Source of the DNA: a virus | Length of the DNA: 22,321 nt | Virus record (IMG/VR): IMGVR_UViG_3300021197_001309 | Location: 1-22,321 of that record | Reading direction: 5' to 3' (one strand) | Shown here: positions 1-6,273 of the stretch, in pieces | How the letters are laid out: every line of letters begins with the position of its first letter | Position numbering within the stretch: the first letter of the stretch is position 1 | The notes under the pieces: generated by a model | Told to the model about the DNA's origin: nothing | The model's input: the letters and a program-made list of their open reading frames with translations, nothing else | Databases searched by the model: none | Position numbers and translations under genes: made by a program

Positions 1-42
1 TAATTAAACCTAAAGAGGCTTAGAATAGCGTACAGGAGCTTA

Positions 43-585
43 CTATTTATACCTAGTAGGCCATGTAGTTCTTAAACTAGCTTTATAAGGCACCTTGACA
101 TCATAAGCTGTCTTGGCATCAGGATCATTCCTAGCTTTATCATGAGCCGCTTGTGATACACCACCTATAATAACACTACCTGAAGCTGCTGTCCCTGTAA
201 CCGCTGTAGTTGTAATTGAACAACCTATCAAACTAGGTTTTGCTAATAGGTCTGCTAGTAGTTTATCATAACCTGCATCACTAGATGAAGATACACCAAC
301 ATCCCATTCCTCCGTAACTTTTACACTGCCAATTTCTTCTGTCTTTTTCTTCAAACTCCCAGATCCTGCAGAACCCGCACTACCTTGTTCTGATTTCCTA
401 GATAACCAACGTAATGTCTCTAAGGTACTGTAGTAGAGGATATCACAATCCGTATGAGAGGTGGTTTCCATTACATGTTCGATAAGCCTAGTCATATCTG
501 CATCTGTTATTACTGATGTTGGTAGGTTACCTAACCAGAAACGAACATCATCTATTGTTTGTACTACACTTACTGTGAAACTCAT
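43..585 (-). CDS. Putative head-tail connector / neck protein (180 aa)
   Basis: The protein starts with an alpha-helical region (about residues 10-70, with a WLGNLP...TDADMTRLIEH stretch) typical in style of small connector or adaptor proteins that sit between portal and tail. A Ser/Gly-rich linker (68-76) follows, then a KKKTEEIGSVKVTEEW segment (about 78-93), which recalls the 'EkiGdvsveys' phrase common in head-tail adaptors, then a YDKLLADLL helix. I infer a structural role in the head-tail joint from this pattern and from the minus-strand head genes at the other end of the window. The ATG is preceded by GAGG nine bases upstream, and an extended -10 promoter lies at 639-647. Family assignment is by resemblance only; it could be another small virion protein. 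Confidence 0.5.
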   Translation of the reverse strand: MSFTVSVVQTIDDVRFWLGNLPTSVITDADMTRLIEHVMETTSHTDCDILYYSTLETLRWLSRKSEQGSAGSAGSGSLKKKTEEIGSVKVTEEWDVGVSSSSDAGYDKLLADLLAKPSLIGCSITTTAVTGTAASGSVIIGGVSQAAHDKARNDPDAKTAYDVKVPYKASLRTTWPTRYK

Positions 586-638
586 AAATACTTTCCTCTA
601 TATTTTCTTTAAATAATTGTTGATCTTTAATATTACCT

Positions 639-647
639 ATTATAACA
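639..647 (-). promoter_or_regulatory. Extended -10 promoter for the 585-43 gene
   Basis: The minus strand reads TGTTATAAT, a perfect TGn extended -10 hexamer, inside the longer string ACTATGTTATAATA that recurs at 4891. The -35 is weak (TTATTG with a 16-base spacer). It lies 54 bases upstream of the ATG at 585 and points toward it. Confidence 0.6.
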
Positions 648-680
648 TAGTTCCCGTAGACAATAACTAGGAGAATAAAT

Positions 681-2321
681 ATGAAAAGAGAAGATATAGT
701 AAACCCGTTTGATTTCCCTCTATCGAGAGACCAAGAAGACGTAGTAATGTTAGCGATGGATGATAATAATCCCGTAGTGTTGGTAGACTCGATCGCAGGA
801 AGTTCGAAATCTACCTCACAAGTAGTGATGTCACATAACATCTATAAACGTAGTATGTACCTTACATTTAGTAAAGCTTTGGCAGTGGAAGCATCAACTA
901 TGTTCCCAAGTCACGTAGAGTGTAAAACTATACACGCATTAGCTTTCCGTGAGGTTGGTCACGCTTACGCAAATAGACTAACAAGACCAAGAGGTGCTTA
1001 TAAGAACGTAGGTGGTACTGGTAATGAACTTGCTAAACTTTACCGTATGAAAGATATGGAACTTACCGAAAACCACAAGGTATCTGCTAATGCCATAGGT
1101 TTGATGGTTAAGAACACCGTAGCTAAGTACGAAGCCTCTGACGATTTAGAACTAGAGTTAACCCATATCCCTGAGTACATGATTAAAACAGCTATGAACA
1201 AGGTCACGGGACACCTAAAGAAACACTTGATTAAGAAGAAAGCTTCCAACTTACGTAGGTTAGTTTTATCTTACTCTGAACAGTTATGGAAAGATCGTGT
1301 TAACCTAGATAAGAGTGTCCTATGTACTCACGACACTTACGTTAAGATATGGTCATTGACTAACCCAATTATAGATACAGATGTATTGTTTCTGGATGAG
1401 GTACAGGACGCATCAAACGTATTCGTTGGTATCGTTAAGAAACAGGTAGGTAGATGTAAGATGATACTAGTAGGTGATCCAGACCAAAACCTCTACGCTT
1501 GGAGGTACTCAGTAAATGCACTTGAGCTTGTGGATGGTGTGGAAGGTAAGTTAGGTCAGTCTTTCAGATTCGGACCTAAGGTAGGTGAACTGGCGGAAAC
1601 CATATTAGGTAACGGTAGGTCGGTTAAAGGTTGGGAACAGTTAGATACAAAGATTGGGTACGAAGCAGTAGTTGATGAATCAAAACCTTTTGCTAAACTA
1701 TACCGTGTCAATGCGGCGTTAGTATCAGATGCCTTGGACTATATCTCTGAGGGTAAGAAAGTTAATATAGACATTGATGTTAATGATTACATTAAGATCC
1801 TACAGTGTGCAGAGAAACTATACTTGGGTGATACTAAGAAAGTTAAGCACGAGGAGATCGTACCTTACGATGATTGGGATGAATTGAAGGTAGAAGCTGA
1901 GTACAGTGGTATGCTTAAGCGTGTAGCTAAGATAGTTGAGAGTGGTCAGGTGAACCGTAGTGTCACTATCCTTAAAACACATAAGAACACTACAACACCT
2001 GATGTTATTTTAAGCACATCACATAAAAGTAAGGGAAAGACTTATCAACAAGTTATAATTGACAATAGTGCTTGGGAGAGTAATTATGACTCAGAGGGTG
2101 TTTGGGTAGGTATCTCAGAGGGTGAGAAGAGATTACTCTATGTAGCTGCAACTAGGGCATCACACGCACTTGAGTATAATAACACCATACGTGAAATGGT
2201 TGAGTTGAGAGAATCAGGTGGTGATGTATATGCAAGTAGGTCAGACGATAACAATGATCACTTGAGAGCATTACTTAGACGTAAATTAGCACAAGAATGT
2301 CAATCTTGGGATAAAGAATAG
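681..2321 (+). CDS. FBH1/UvrD-like SF1A DNA helicase (546 aa)
   Basis: An ATP-dependent superfamily 1A helicase expected to move on single-stranded DNA and unwind or remodel replication and recombination intermediates. Motifs appear in order: Q-motif region near FPLSRDQED (12-20), Walker A as AGSSKST (39-45, K43), motif Ia YLTFSKALAVEA (60-71), CKTIHALAFR (81-90), a HDTYVKIWSL block (217-226), DEVQD motif II (239-243), GDPDQ motif III (265-269) followed by YAWRYSVNAL, an FRFG motif IV (295-298), TSHKSKG motif V (446-452) and LLYVAATRA motif VI (485-493). The HD.Y.K.W.L and VNAL blocks point to the FBH1-like branch. The P-loop has SSKST where UvrD proteins usually have GTGKTT. The start has AGGAG nine bases upstream. 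It heads a plus-strand cassette with three small genes, inside minus-strand virion genes. Confidence 0.9.
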   Translation: MKREDIVNPFDFPLSRDQEDVVMLAMDDNNPVVLVDSIAGSSKSTSQVVMSHNIYKRSMYLTFSKALAVEASTMFPSHVECKTIHALAFREVGHAYANRLTRPRGAYKNVGGTGNELAKLYRMKDMELTENHKVSANAIGLMVKNTVAKYEASDDLELELTHIPEYMIKTAMNKVTGHLKKHLIKKKASNLRRLVLSYSEQLWKDRVNLDKSVLCTHDTYVKIWSLTNPIIDTDVLFLDEVQDASNVFVGIVKKQVGRCKMILVGDPDQNLYAWRYSVNALELVDGVEGKLGQSFRFGPKVGELAETILGNGRSVKGWEQLDTKIGYEAVVDESKPFAKLYRVNAALVSDALDYISEGKKVNIDIDVNDYIKILQCAEKLYLGDTKKVKHEEIVPYDDWDELKVEAEYSGMLKRVAKIVESGQVNRSVTILKTHKNTTTPDVILSTSHKSKGKTYQQVIIDNSAWESNYDSEGVWVGISEGEKRLLYVAATRASHALEYNNTIREMVELRESGGDVYASRSDDNNDHLRALLRRKLAQECQSWDKE

Positions 2322-2331
2322 GAGAATACAT

Positions 2332-2445
2332 ATGAAACTTAACGGAGGCCACCTGTTTTATGCAATTATGTTTATTGTACCTTCAGTGGCAATCATACCC
2401 ATCTTTTCCATGAACACCCTACAACTTACCATAAGACAAGTGTAG
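2332..2445 (+). CDS. Small membrane protein (37 aa)
   Basis: A 37-residue reading frame starting 10 bases after the helicase stop. Its ATG follows an AGGAGAATACAT ribosome site nearly identical to that of the helicase. Residues 7-26 (HLFYAIMFIVPSVAIIPIFS) form one hydrophobic segment long enough to cross a membrane, followed by a short polar tail. No family is recognised. A second reading frame is open across the same bases (from 2343), so the coding frame is not certain. Confidence 0.45.
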   Translation: MKLNGGHLFYAIMFIVPSVAIIPIFSMNTLQLTIRQV

Positions 2446-2450
2446 GTCTT

Positions 2451-2600
2451 ATGGAGACAGGTTACAAGACCTGTTTTCATGGAGTGATGTATTGGAATGA
2501 TGATAGGGGTTTAATAGTGCAACCCGATGGTAATCCTGTGCAATGTTATGGTAAGATACGTTTAACAGAAACACAATATAAAGAATTTAATGGGGAATAA
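2451..2600 (+). CDS. Small hypothetical protein (49 aa)
   Basis: The ATG at 2451 has AGG five bases upstream and the frame runs to a TAA two bases before the next start, as expected in a tight operon. The product is soluble-looking, with CFHGVMYWNDDRGLIVQPDG near the start and a helical RLTETQYKEF end. The reading frame is open upstream to 2343 without a standard start codon and encodes a Cys/His-containing stretch there, so the true protein may be longer (alternative start or frameshift from the 37-aa frame). Function unknown. Confidence 0.5.
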   Translation: METGYKTCFHGVMYWNDDRGLIVQPDGNPVQCYGKIRLTETQYKEFNGE

Positions 2601-2602
2601 AT

Positions 2603-2974
2603 ATGAGTAATGAAATAGGACAACCAACACAACGTGGTTCAGGTGAACTTAACCTCTTTATAGGTGAGACAGTAGTGATATCTAAAGGCAAACATCACCC
2701 ACCTAACCTGACAGTAGCACAGATCAATAAAGATTACCGAGTGATACAGAACCATTCAGGTCATTTCCCTAGTAAATTTATGATCAAGAATTGTGGCAGA
2801 GATTGGGGTCATGTAGTGGTAGATGTGACCAAAGAAGAGTTTGATATTATCTCTGACTCTATCCGAGCATATAAGAAGAATCAAACAGGGGCTGTACAAG
2901 CGTACTCTTATATCTTAGGTTATTGTGAGGCTAAAGGTTTGAACTTGATTGATGAAAGTATCTTAGAAATATAG
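2603..2974 (+). CDS. Hypothetical protein (123 aa)
   Basis: Last gene of the helicase cassette, starting two bases after the preceding stop with a GGGGA ribosome site. The middle (about 25-75) looks beta-rich (VVISKG, YRVIQNHSGHFP, WGHVVVDVTKEEF). The C-terminal half is helical (EEFDIISDSIRAYKK, AYSYILGYCEAKGL). It has no signal peptide or membrane segment and I recognise no family. Its position suggests co-expression with the helicase, and a terminator follows its stop by 15 bases. Confidence 0.75.
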   Translation: MSNEIGQPTQRGSGELNLFIGETVVISKGKHHPPNLTVAQINKDYRVIQNHSGHFPSKFMIKNCGRDWGHVVVDVTKEEFDIISDSIRAYKKNQTGAVQAYSYILGYCEAKGLNLIDESILEI

Positions 2975-2988
2975 TAGCAGATACAAAG

Positions 2989-3018
2989 AAGCCACAAACA
3001 AATTAATGTCTGTGGCTT
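2989..3018. terminator. Bidirectional terminator between convergent genes
   Basis: The arms AAGCCACA and TGTGGCTT make an 8-bp stem around a 14-base loop that contains AAATTAAT. On the plus strand it runs into TTTT, ending the helicase cassette. On the minus strand it is followed by TTCTTTG, a few bases after the stop at 3024. The loop core is shared with the terminator at 18907-18936. Confidence 0.8.
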
Positions 3019-3023
3019 TTCTG

Positions 3024-3374
3024 TTATAAAGTACTTGTGTAGAATGATAAACCTTTGAAGTGTGCTTCTGTAGTACCATCAACAATCTTCAATGTTAACC
3101 TCTGTAACCCTGTACTTGGGAATAATACACTTGTATCAGCAATAACTAAAGATACTTGTCCATTAGCTGAATCGGTATGTGTTAATGGTATATCCGTACC
3201 ACCTAATAATAGTGATACCGTAAAACCTGTAACATCTAAAGGATTAGCACCCTCGTTAATTGTTAGGTTTATTGTATATACGTTCTTATCAAGAAGTAAT
3301 ATCTCTTCATCCAACCCTGCGTAATTACCAGAATCTTTATCTATTATAGCTGTCAGTGTTTTAGTTAAAGCCAT
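3024..3374 (-). CDS. Small beta-sandwich virion protein, BppU-N-like (116 aa)
   Basis: Short, strand-rich protein with no signal or membrane segment. The order of strands (YTINLTINEGANPLDVTG, then FTVSLLLGGTDIPL, then a GQVSLVIADTSVLFPSTGLQRLTLKIVDG end) resembles the N-terminal domain of baseplate or receptor-binding scaffolds (BppU/DUF2479 style), which anchor fibres to the virion. That similarity is judged by eye. Its start sits three bases after the stop of the lectin-like gene 3378-4058, and the AGAGGTG ribosome site lies in the end of that gene. A terminator follows the stop directly. Likely a structural partner of its lectin-like neighbour. Confidence 0.65.
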   Translation of the reverse strand: MALTKTLTAIIDKDSGNYAGLDEEILLLDKNVYTINLTINEGANPLDVTGFTVSLLLGGTDIPLTHTDSANGQVSLVIADTSVLFPSTGLQRLTLKIVDGTTEAHFKGLSFYTSTL

Positions 3375-3377
3375 AAA

Positions 3378-4058
3378 CTACACCTCTCTTACTTTAGGTT
3401 GATGATGAACTTTCAGGTTAGATAACTGACCACCTTGTGTTTGAAAGGCTGTATCAATAAACATCTTACCTGTACAATGCTTAGGTGAGGTGTACACTAA
3501 CTGATTATCTACGTAGTATTTAATCTCCCCATCTACACGCTCAAGCTCTAATAGAGACCCCTCTGTATAAGTAAGGTCACCTATCTTACGGAATGCTCCC
3601 TCCCTAGCCTCCAGACCCCTTGTTGTTGCATATAGGTGGTAGTCTATATTGTCGTAACTACCACCACGTTCTACAGTACTCAACCCAAACACTAAGATCT
3701 TATCAGTACGGTTGATATTAGCAGATACATAACCATCCCCCTCAAAACCCTCAATACTGAATGTACCACTACCCCACTCAGTAGGTGATATTTTAGTGAT
3801 AGTGCCGTTCTCGACTGAAAAGCTTTCAGGTAAGATAAAGAAATGCTCTTGGATAGGTTCTATTTTATCACAAGCAGAAAGAAATTCCTTATAGTGTGTT
3901 AAGGCTTCAAAAGCTATATTAGCACTATCTACTGGGAAAGTCTTGTTACCTGCTCTGTGTATTTCTAACCCACCATCAGGTAAGGCTTTTAGGGATAAAC
4001 CCCCATCTTTAGTATTGACCTCTTTTGCTAGGTCAAACAATTCTTGTACGTTTCTCAT
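3378..4058 (-). CDS. Lectin-like (ConA/LamG-type) virion protein (226 aa)
   Basis: The N-terminal third (1-75) is helical and could anchor the protein. Residues about 80-218 look like a jelly-roll glycan-binding domain: WGSGTFSIEGFEGDGYVSAN, then KILVFGLSTV, then YDNIDYHLYATTRGLEAREG, then LLELERVDGEIKYYVDNQLVYTS. The 'GDGYV...GLS...IDY.l...G...v.e.G...d.l.i.r.dg.i.Y..n..lvYts' order is that of concanavalin A-like modules in surface proteins. It probably binds cell-surface sugar as part of a fibre or head decoration. AGGAG precedes the ATG, and the gene lies between the membrane protein 4075-4371 and the small gene 3024-3374. Confidence 0.65.
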   Translation of the reverse strand: MRNVQELFDLAKEVNTKDGGLSLKALPDGGLEIHRAGNKTFPVDSANIAFEALTHYKEFLSACDKIEPIQEHFFILPESFSVENGTITKISPTEWGSGTFSIEGFEGDGYVSANINRTDKILVFGLSTVERGGSYDNIDYHLYATTRGLEAREGAFRKIGDLTYTEGSLLELERVDGEIKYYVDNQLVYTSPKHCTGKMFIDTAFQTQGGQLSNLKVHHQPKVREV

Positions 4059-4074
4059 TAGATCTCCTGTTAAT

Positions 4075-4371
4075 CTACCTAGGTTTATGTGAATACTGTT
4101 CCAAACCTCTTATACGCTCCGAGAGAACTCCGTGAGCCTCCTCTAAGGCGTTAATGCGCTCATCTGGTATACTGTACTCACTTTTAGCTTTAAGCTCTAT
4201 CTCTAAGGCGTAGGCATCCATAATCCTGTTTAAAGGTGGACTAGGATCAATACCTATAATCTTTAATGAGATAGCAAGGACAAGGAATACACCTGATATA
4301 GAGAACACCCACTTAGGGGCACTACTAATAGCCTTATCTTGTATATTCGTTTTATCTTTTTCTGTTGACAT
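4075..4371 (-). CDS. Single-pass membrane protein with coiled coil (98 aa)
   Basis: A polar N-terminus (1-20) is followed by one membrane segment at about 21-41 (WVFSISGVFLVLAISLKIIG). A short Pro linker (IDPSPP) leads to a charged helix or coiled coil at about 54-91 (ALEIELKAKSE, RINALEEAHGVLSERIRGLE). This layout fits a holin or an inner-membrane spanin-like protein, but no endolysin or outer spanin is adjacent, so lysis is only a possibility. It could instead be a phage protein that acts at the host membrane. AGGAG lies eight bases before the ATG. The gene starts about 20 bases after the terminator at 4393-4414, so expression would come from read-through or an unseen promoter. Confidence 0.75.
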   Translation of the reverse strand: MSTEKDKTNIQDKAISSAPKWVFSISGVFLVLAISLKIIGIDPSPPLNRIMDAYALEIELKAKSEYSIPDERINALEEAHGVLSERIRGLEQYSHKPR

Positions 4372-4392
4372 GATATTCTCCTATAAACAATA

Positions 4393-4414
4393 AACCCCGC
4401 CCGAAGGCAGGGTT
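4393..4414 (-). terminator. Rho-independent terminator after 4432-4815
   Basis: On the minus strand AACCCTGCC pairs with GGCGGGGTT around a TTCG tetraloop, 9 bp with one T.G wobble, then TTTATTGTTT. The same position is a C-A mismatch on the plus strand, so the structure is built for minus-strand RNA. Confidence 0.85.
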
Positions 4415-4431
4415 AAAAGATTAGGTGACTA

Positions 4432-4815
4432 CTAAAAATCACCTTCAAGTAAGATTACAAGTTCCCACTCACCATCTGCCGCAAAACCCGCAGGAGTGAT
4501 TTGAATCTTATCATAGGCTTGGTTGTTGAATACAGTAGTTAAACCGTCATCCCAAGCGTGAGATAAAGCAGCAGTTGTTGTACCACCATTAATCTGCATA
4601 AACTTAGAACCATCAACACTACCTGCTAAGGCAATAGTTGCATCTACATCTAGAGTACCTACAGGAGCACCTGCATTATCATACTCTTCTTTAGTCATGA
4701 TCTTACCGTGAGGGTACTGAAGACTACCAACTTCTACTTCTACAGCATCATTACCTGTACCACGTACTGTGATAGCTTTACGTAGAACTGTAGGGATTGT
4801 TTGTAACTTACGCAT
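4432..4815 (-). CDS. Probable virion structural protein (127 aa)
   Basis: Single-gene unit with its own extended -10 promoter (4891-4899) and terminator (4393-4414). The product is beta-rich: residues 14-32 (AITVRGTGNDAVEVEVGSL), a KIMTKEEYDNAGAP helix, then a repetitive strand region ending WELVILLEGDF. No signal peptide or membrane segment. Being transcribed alone with strong signals suggests a product needed in quantity, such as a head or tail surface protein. The divergent gene 4967-5341 also makes a small strand-rich protein of nearly the same size, so the two may be partners. No family recognised. Confidence 0.75.
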   Translation of the reverse strand: MRKLQTIPTVLRKAITVRGTGNDAVEVEVGSLQYPHGKIMTKEEYDNAGAPVGTLDVDATIALAGSVDGSKFMQINGGTTTAALSHAWDDGLTTVFNNQAYDKIQITPAGFAADGEWELVILLEGDF

Positions 4816-4890
4816 AATATTTACCTTTTCTTTAGTTATGGGTTGGTGATTATATAAAGATTGTGGTCCACCAATTCACTCTCTACACGT

Positions 4891-4899
4891 ATTATAACA
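4891..4899 (-). promoter_or_regulatory. Extended -10 promoter for the 4815-4432 gene
   Basis: The minus strand reads ACTATGTTATAATA, the same 14-base string as at 639-647, with a poor -35 (TTCGTT, 17-base spacer). It is back to back with the plus-strand promoter at 4927-4935. The two -35 regions overlap, so polymerases may compete. Confidence 0.65.
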
Positions 4900-4926
4900 T
4901 AGTATTTAGGAGTAACGAAACTATCG

Positions 4927-4935
4927 TGTTATAAT
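4927..4935 (+). promoter_or_regulatory. Extended -10 promoter for 4967-6195
   Basis: TGTTATAAT lies 32 bases before the ATG at 4967. The -35 is not recognisable. A short inverted repeat, TATCG (4922-4926) and CGATA (4944-4948), flanks the -10 and could be a weak operator. Confidence 0.65.
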
Positions 4936-4966
4936 GTACTTGTCGATAATAAACTAAGGAAATAAT

Positions 4967-5341
4967 ATGGCTAATTCATCACAAGTAGATAAGTACACAA
5001 GTAAGTTAGAAGATCTTACACAAGCGGGAGGGGCAACTACCCTTGAAATGGGTCAATGGAGAGCACCTATGACTCAAGTGAGTTTCTCTTTCACAGGTAA
5101 TACAGATGATCTAGGTAGTTTAGCTTTTCATGTTAAATATCACCCTGATGCTAACTGGGAAGTGTTACTCGATGCAGCAGGTGCTGCAAGAACAGTTACC
5201 CTAAGTGATGCAGACCTACAATCGTTTACCATAGTAAACAACTGGGTACATGAGATACGTGTTACACCAACAGGCGTGACAGGATCATACTCTATGTATT
5301 GTTATCAAGATGCACTTGCACTAGGTAGAGAGCATTACTAG
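4967..5341 (+). CDS. Probable small virion protein, beta-sandwich (124 aa)
   Basis: After a polar helix-like N-terminus (SSQVDKYTSKLEDLTQAGG) the protein is made of strands: QVSFSFTGNTDDLGSLAFHV, WEVLLDAAG, ARTVTLSDADLQSFTIV, WVHEIRVTPTGVTGSYSMY. This is the look of a small surface or capping domain of a virion, but no family can be named. It is first in a two-gene plus-strand operon, with AAGG before the ATG and a dedicated promoter. The lectin-like gene at 5350 begins eight bases after its stop with an AGGAGG site, so the two products are probably made together and may assemble together. Confidence 0.75.
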   Translation: MANSSQVDKYTSKLEDLTQAGGATTLEMGQWRAPMTQVSFSFTGNTDDLGSLAFHVKYHPDANWEVLLDAAGAARTVTLSDADLQSFTIVNNWVHEIRVTPTGVTGSYSMYCYQDALALGREHY

Positions 5342-5349
5342 GAGGCTTT

Positions 5350-6195
5350 ATGTTAGGAACTAGACATAATGGTTGGAGTGGTGTTGCTAAAGCAGTCAGT
5401 ATAGGTGTAAGGCATAATGGGTGGAGTGGTACTGGCTTAATTGGTGCGGTATCAACCTTAGATGATGGCTCGGGTGGAGGGAGTGGGTCTGCACCCTTTA
5501 ATCTCTTCAACAAACCTGTTATTAGTGGAGTATACCCCGTAGCACAAGTATGGACACACCCTAGCTTAACCATACCTCAGCATTTCAAGGTTACAGCTAG
5601 AATACTAGTAGATGGTAATAGTAATCAGGGCATCTTTGGTCAAGGGTATGAGACAGGTGGGTCAGTACAAGGTTCTCTAGAGTTCTCTGTACGAAAAAAT
5701 GCAGCTACGGACGAGTTATCTTTCAGGTTTGACTGTACTGATGGTACTTGGGGTAACAGGTCTACTTTGAATTATACTGTAGATAATCCAAATGCTGTCA
5801 TAGATACCTCCATTGAAATAGATCAGGTAAACAACCTAATCACTTTAATAGTGGACGGAGTAGAATCCACAACACCACTGGTTGCACCAATAATGCAAGA
5901 TGCAGATCCGTTTGTCATAGGCGGGGTAGCAGATGGGGGTGATTACCAACTCCACATGACATCTGCTATGATCTACGATTTTATGTTAGAAGACTTCAGT
6001 GCGGGTACAACTCCTATACTACTTGACATGGTAACCCAAACTGGTAATATAGCTAATACAGGGGATTCTGGCACAGCTAACTTAACAAAAGTTAACAGTA
6101 CTACCAGAACAGAGAACGTAATATATACCCCCGCAAGTAACACTGTGAGGTTAGACTTAGATACAACATTCGAAGATTATGGTGTGCACGTATAG
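5350..6195 (+). CDS. LamG/ConA-like lectin virion protein (281 aa)
   Basis: The N-terminus carries two copies of RHNGWSG (residues 5-11 and 21-27) separated by nine residues, then a Gly/Ser linker (about 41-49). Residues about 74-220 look like a LamG-type jelly roll: FKVTARILVDG, SLEFSVRKNAATDELSFRF, SIEIDQVNNLITLIVDGVES, and the end AMIYDFMLEDFS. Such folds bind glycans, so host surface or environmental sugar is the likely target. The last 60 residues form a further strand-rich part. A strong AGGAGG precedes the ATG. The N-terminal duplication may be the docking point on the virion or on the product of 4967-5341. Location in the particle cannot be told from sequence. Confidence 0.7.
   Translation: MLGTRHNGWSGVAKAVSIGVRHNGWSGTGLIGAVSTLDDGSGGGSGSAPFNLFNKPVISGVYPVAQVWTHPSLTIPQHFKVTARILVDGNSNQGIFGQGYETGGSVQGSLEFSVRKNAATDELSFRFDCTDGTWGNRSTLNYTVDNPNAVIDTSIEIDQVNNLITLIVDGVESTTPLVAPIMQDADPFVIGGVADGGDYQLHMTSAMIYDFMLEDFSAGTTPILLDMVTQTGNIANTGDSGTANLTKVNSTTRTENVIYTPASNTVRLDLDTTFEDYGVHV
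5362..5430 (+). repeat. Two direct 21-base repeats encoding RHNGWSG
   Basis: Copies at 5362-5382 and 5410-5430 differ at two bases (A/G and T/G), 48 bases apart and in frame. They encode the paired RHNGWSG motifs at the start of the LamG-like protein. Confidence 0.8.
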
Positions 6196-6200
6196 TGCAC
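6184..6200 (+). terminator. Weak stem-loop at the end of 5350-6195
   Basis: GTGCAC, GTATA, GTGCAC forms a 6-bp stem overlapping the TAG stop (6193-6195), followed by TTTATCT on the plus strand. Short stem and poor U-tract, so it may only assist the larger hairpin at 6223-6247. Confidence 0.35.
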
Positions 6201-6222
6201 TTTATCTACCTAAGTAACTAGA

Positions 6223-6247
6223 TAGAGACAAAAGGATCTTGTCTCTA
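6223..6247. terminator. Hairpin between convergent genes
   Basis: TAGAGACAA and TTGTCTCTA form a perfect 9-bp stem around a 7-base loop, midway between the convergent ends of 5350-6195 and 6274-7635. No strong U-tract on either strand, so it is a weaker terminator or an RNA 3'-end stabiliser. Confidence 0.55.
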
Positions 6248-6273
6248 CCCTACAACAAATATCAGTATTTATA

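Noticed and set aside
1-42. Start of a further minus-strand gene at the left edge
   Set aside because: No start codon with a ribosome site is visible in these bases; the next gene probably begins beyond the window.
548-841. Minus-strand 97-codon frame across the helicase start
   Set aside because: It overlaps the helicase N-terminal codons and the 585 gene start, has no ribosome site and encodes low-complexity sequence; a shadow.
3022-3030. TGTTATAAA on the plus strand just after the terminator
   Set aside because: It points into the antisense of 3024-3374 and no plus-strand gene follows; one -10 base is off.
5292-5573. Minus-strand frame opposite the LamG-like gene
   Set aside because: Fully antisense to a well supported gene, with Pro/Leu-rich composition expected from the complement of Gly-rich coding sequence.
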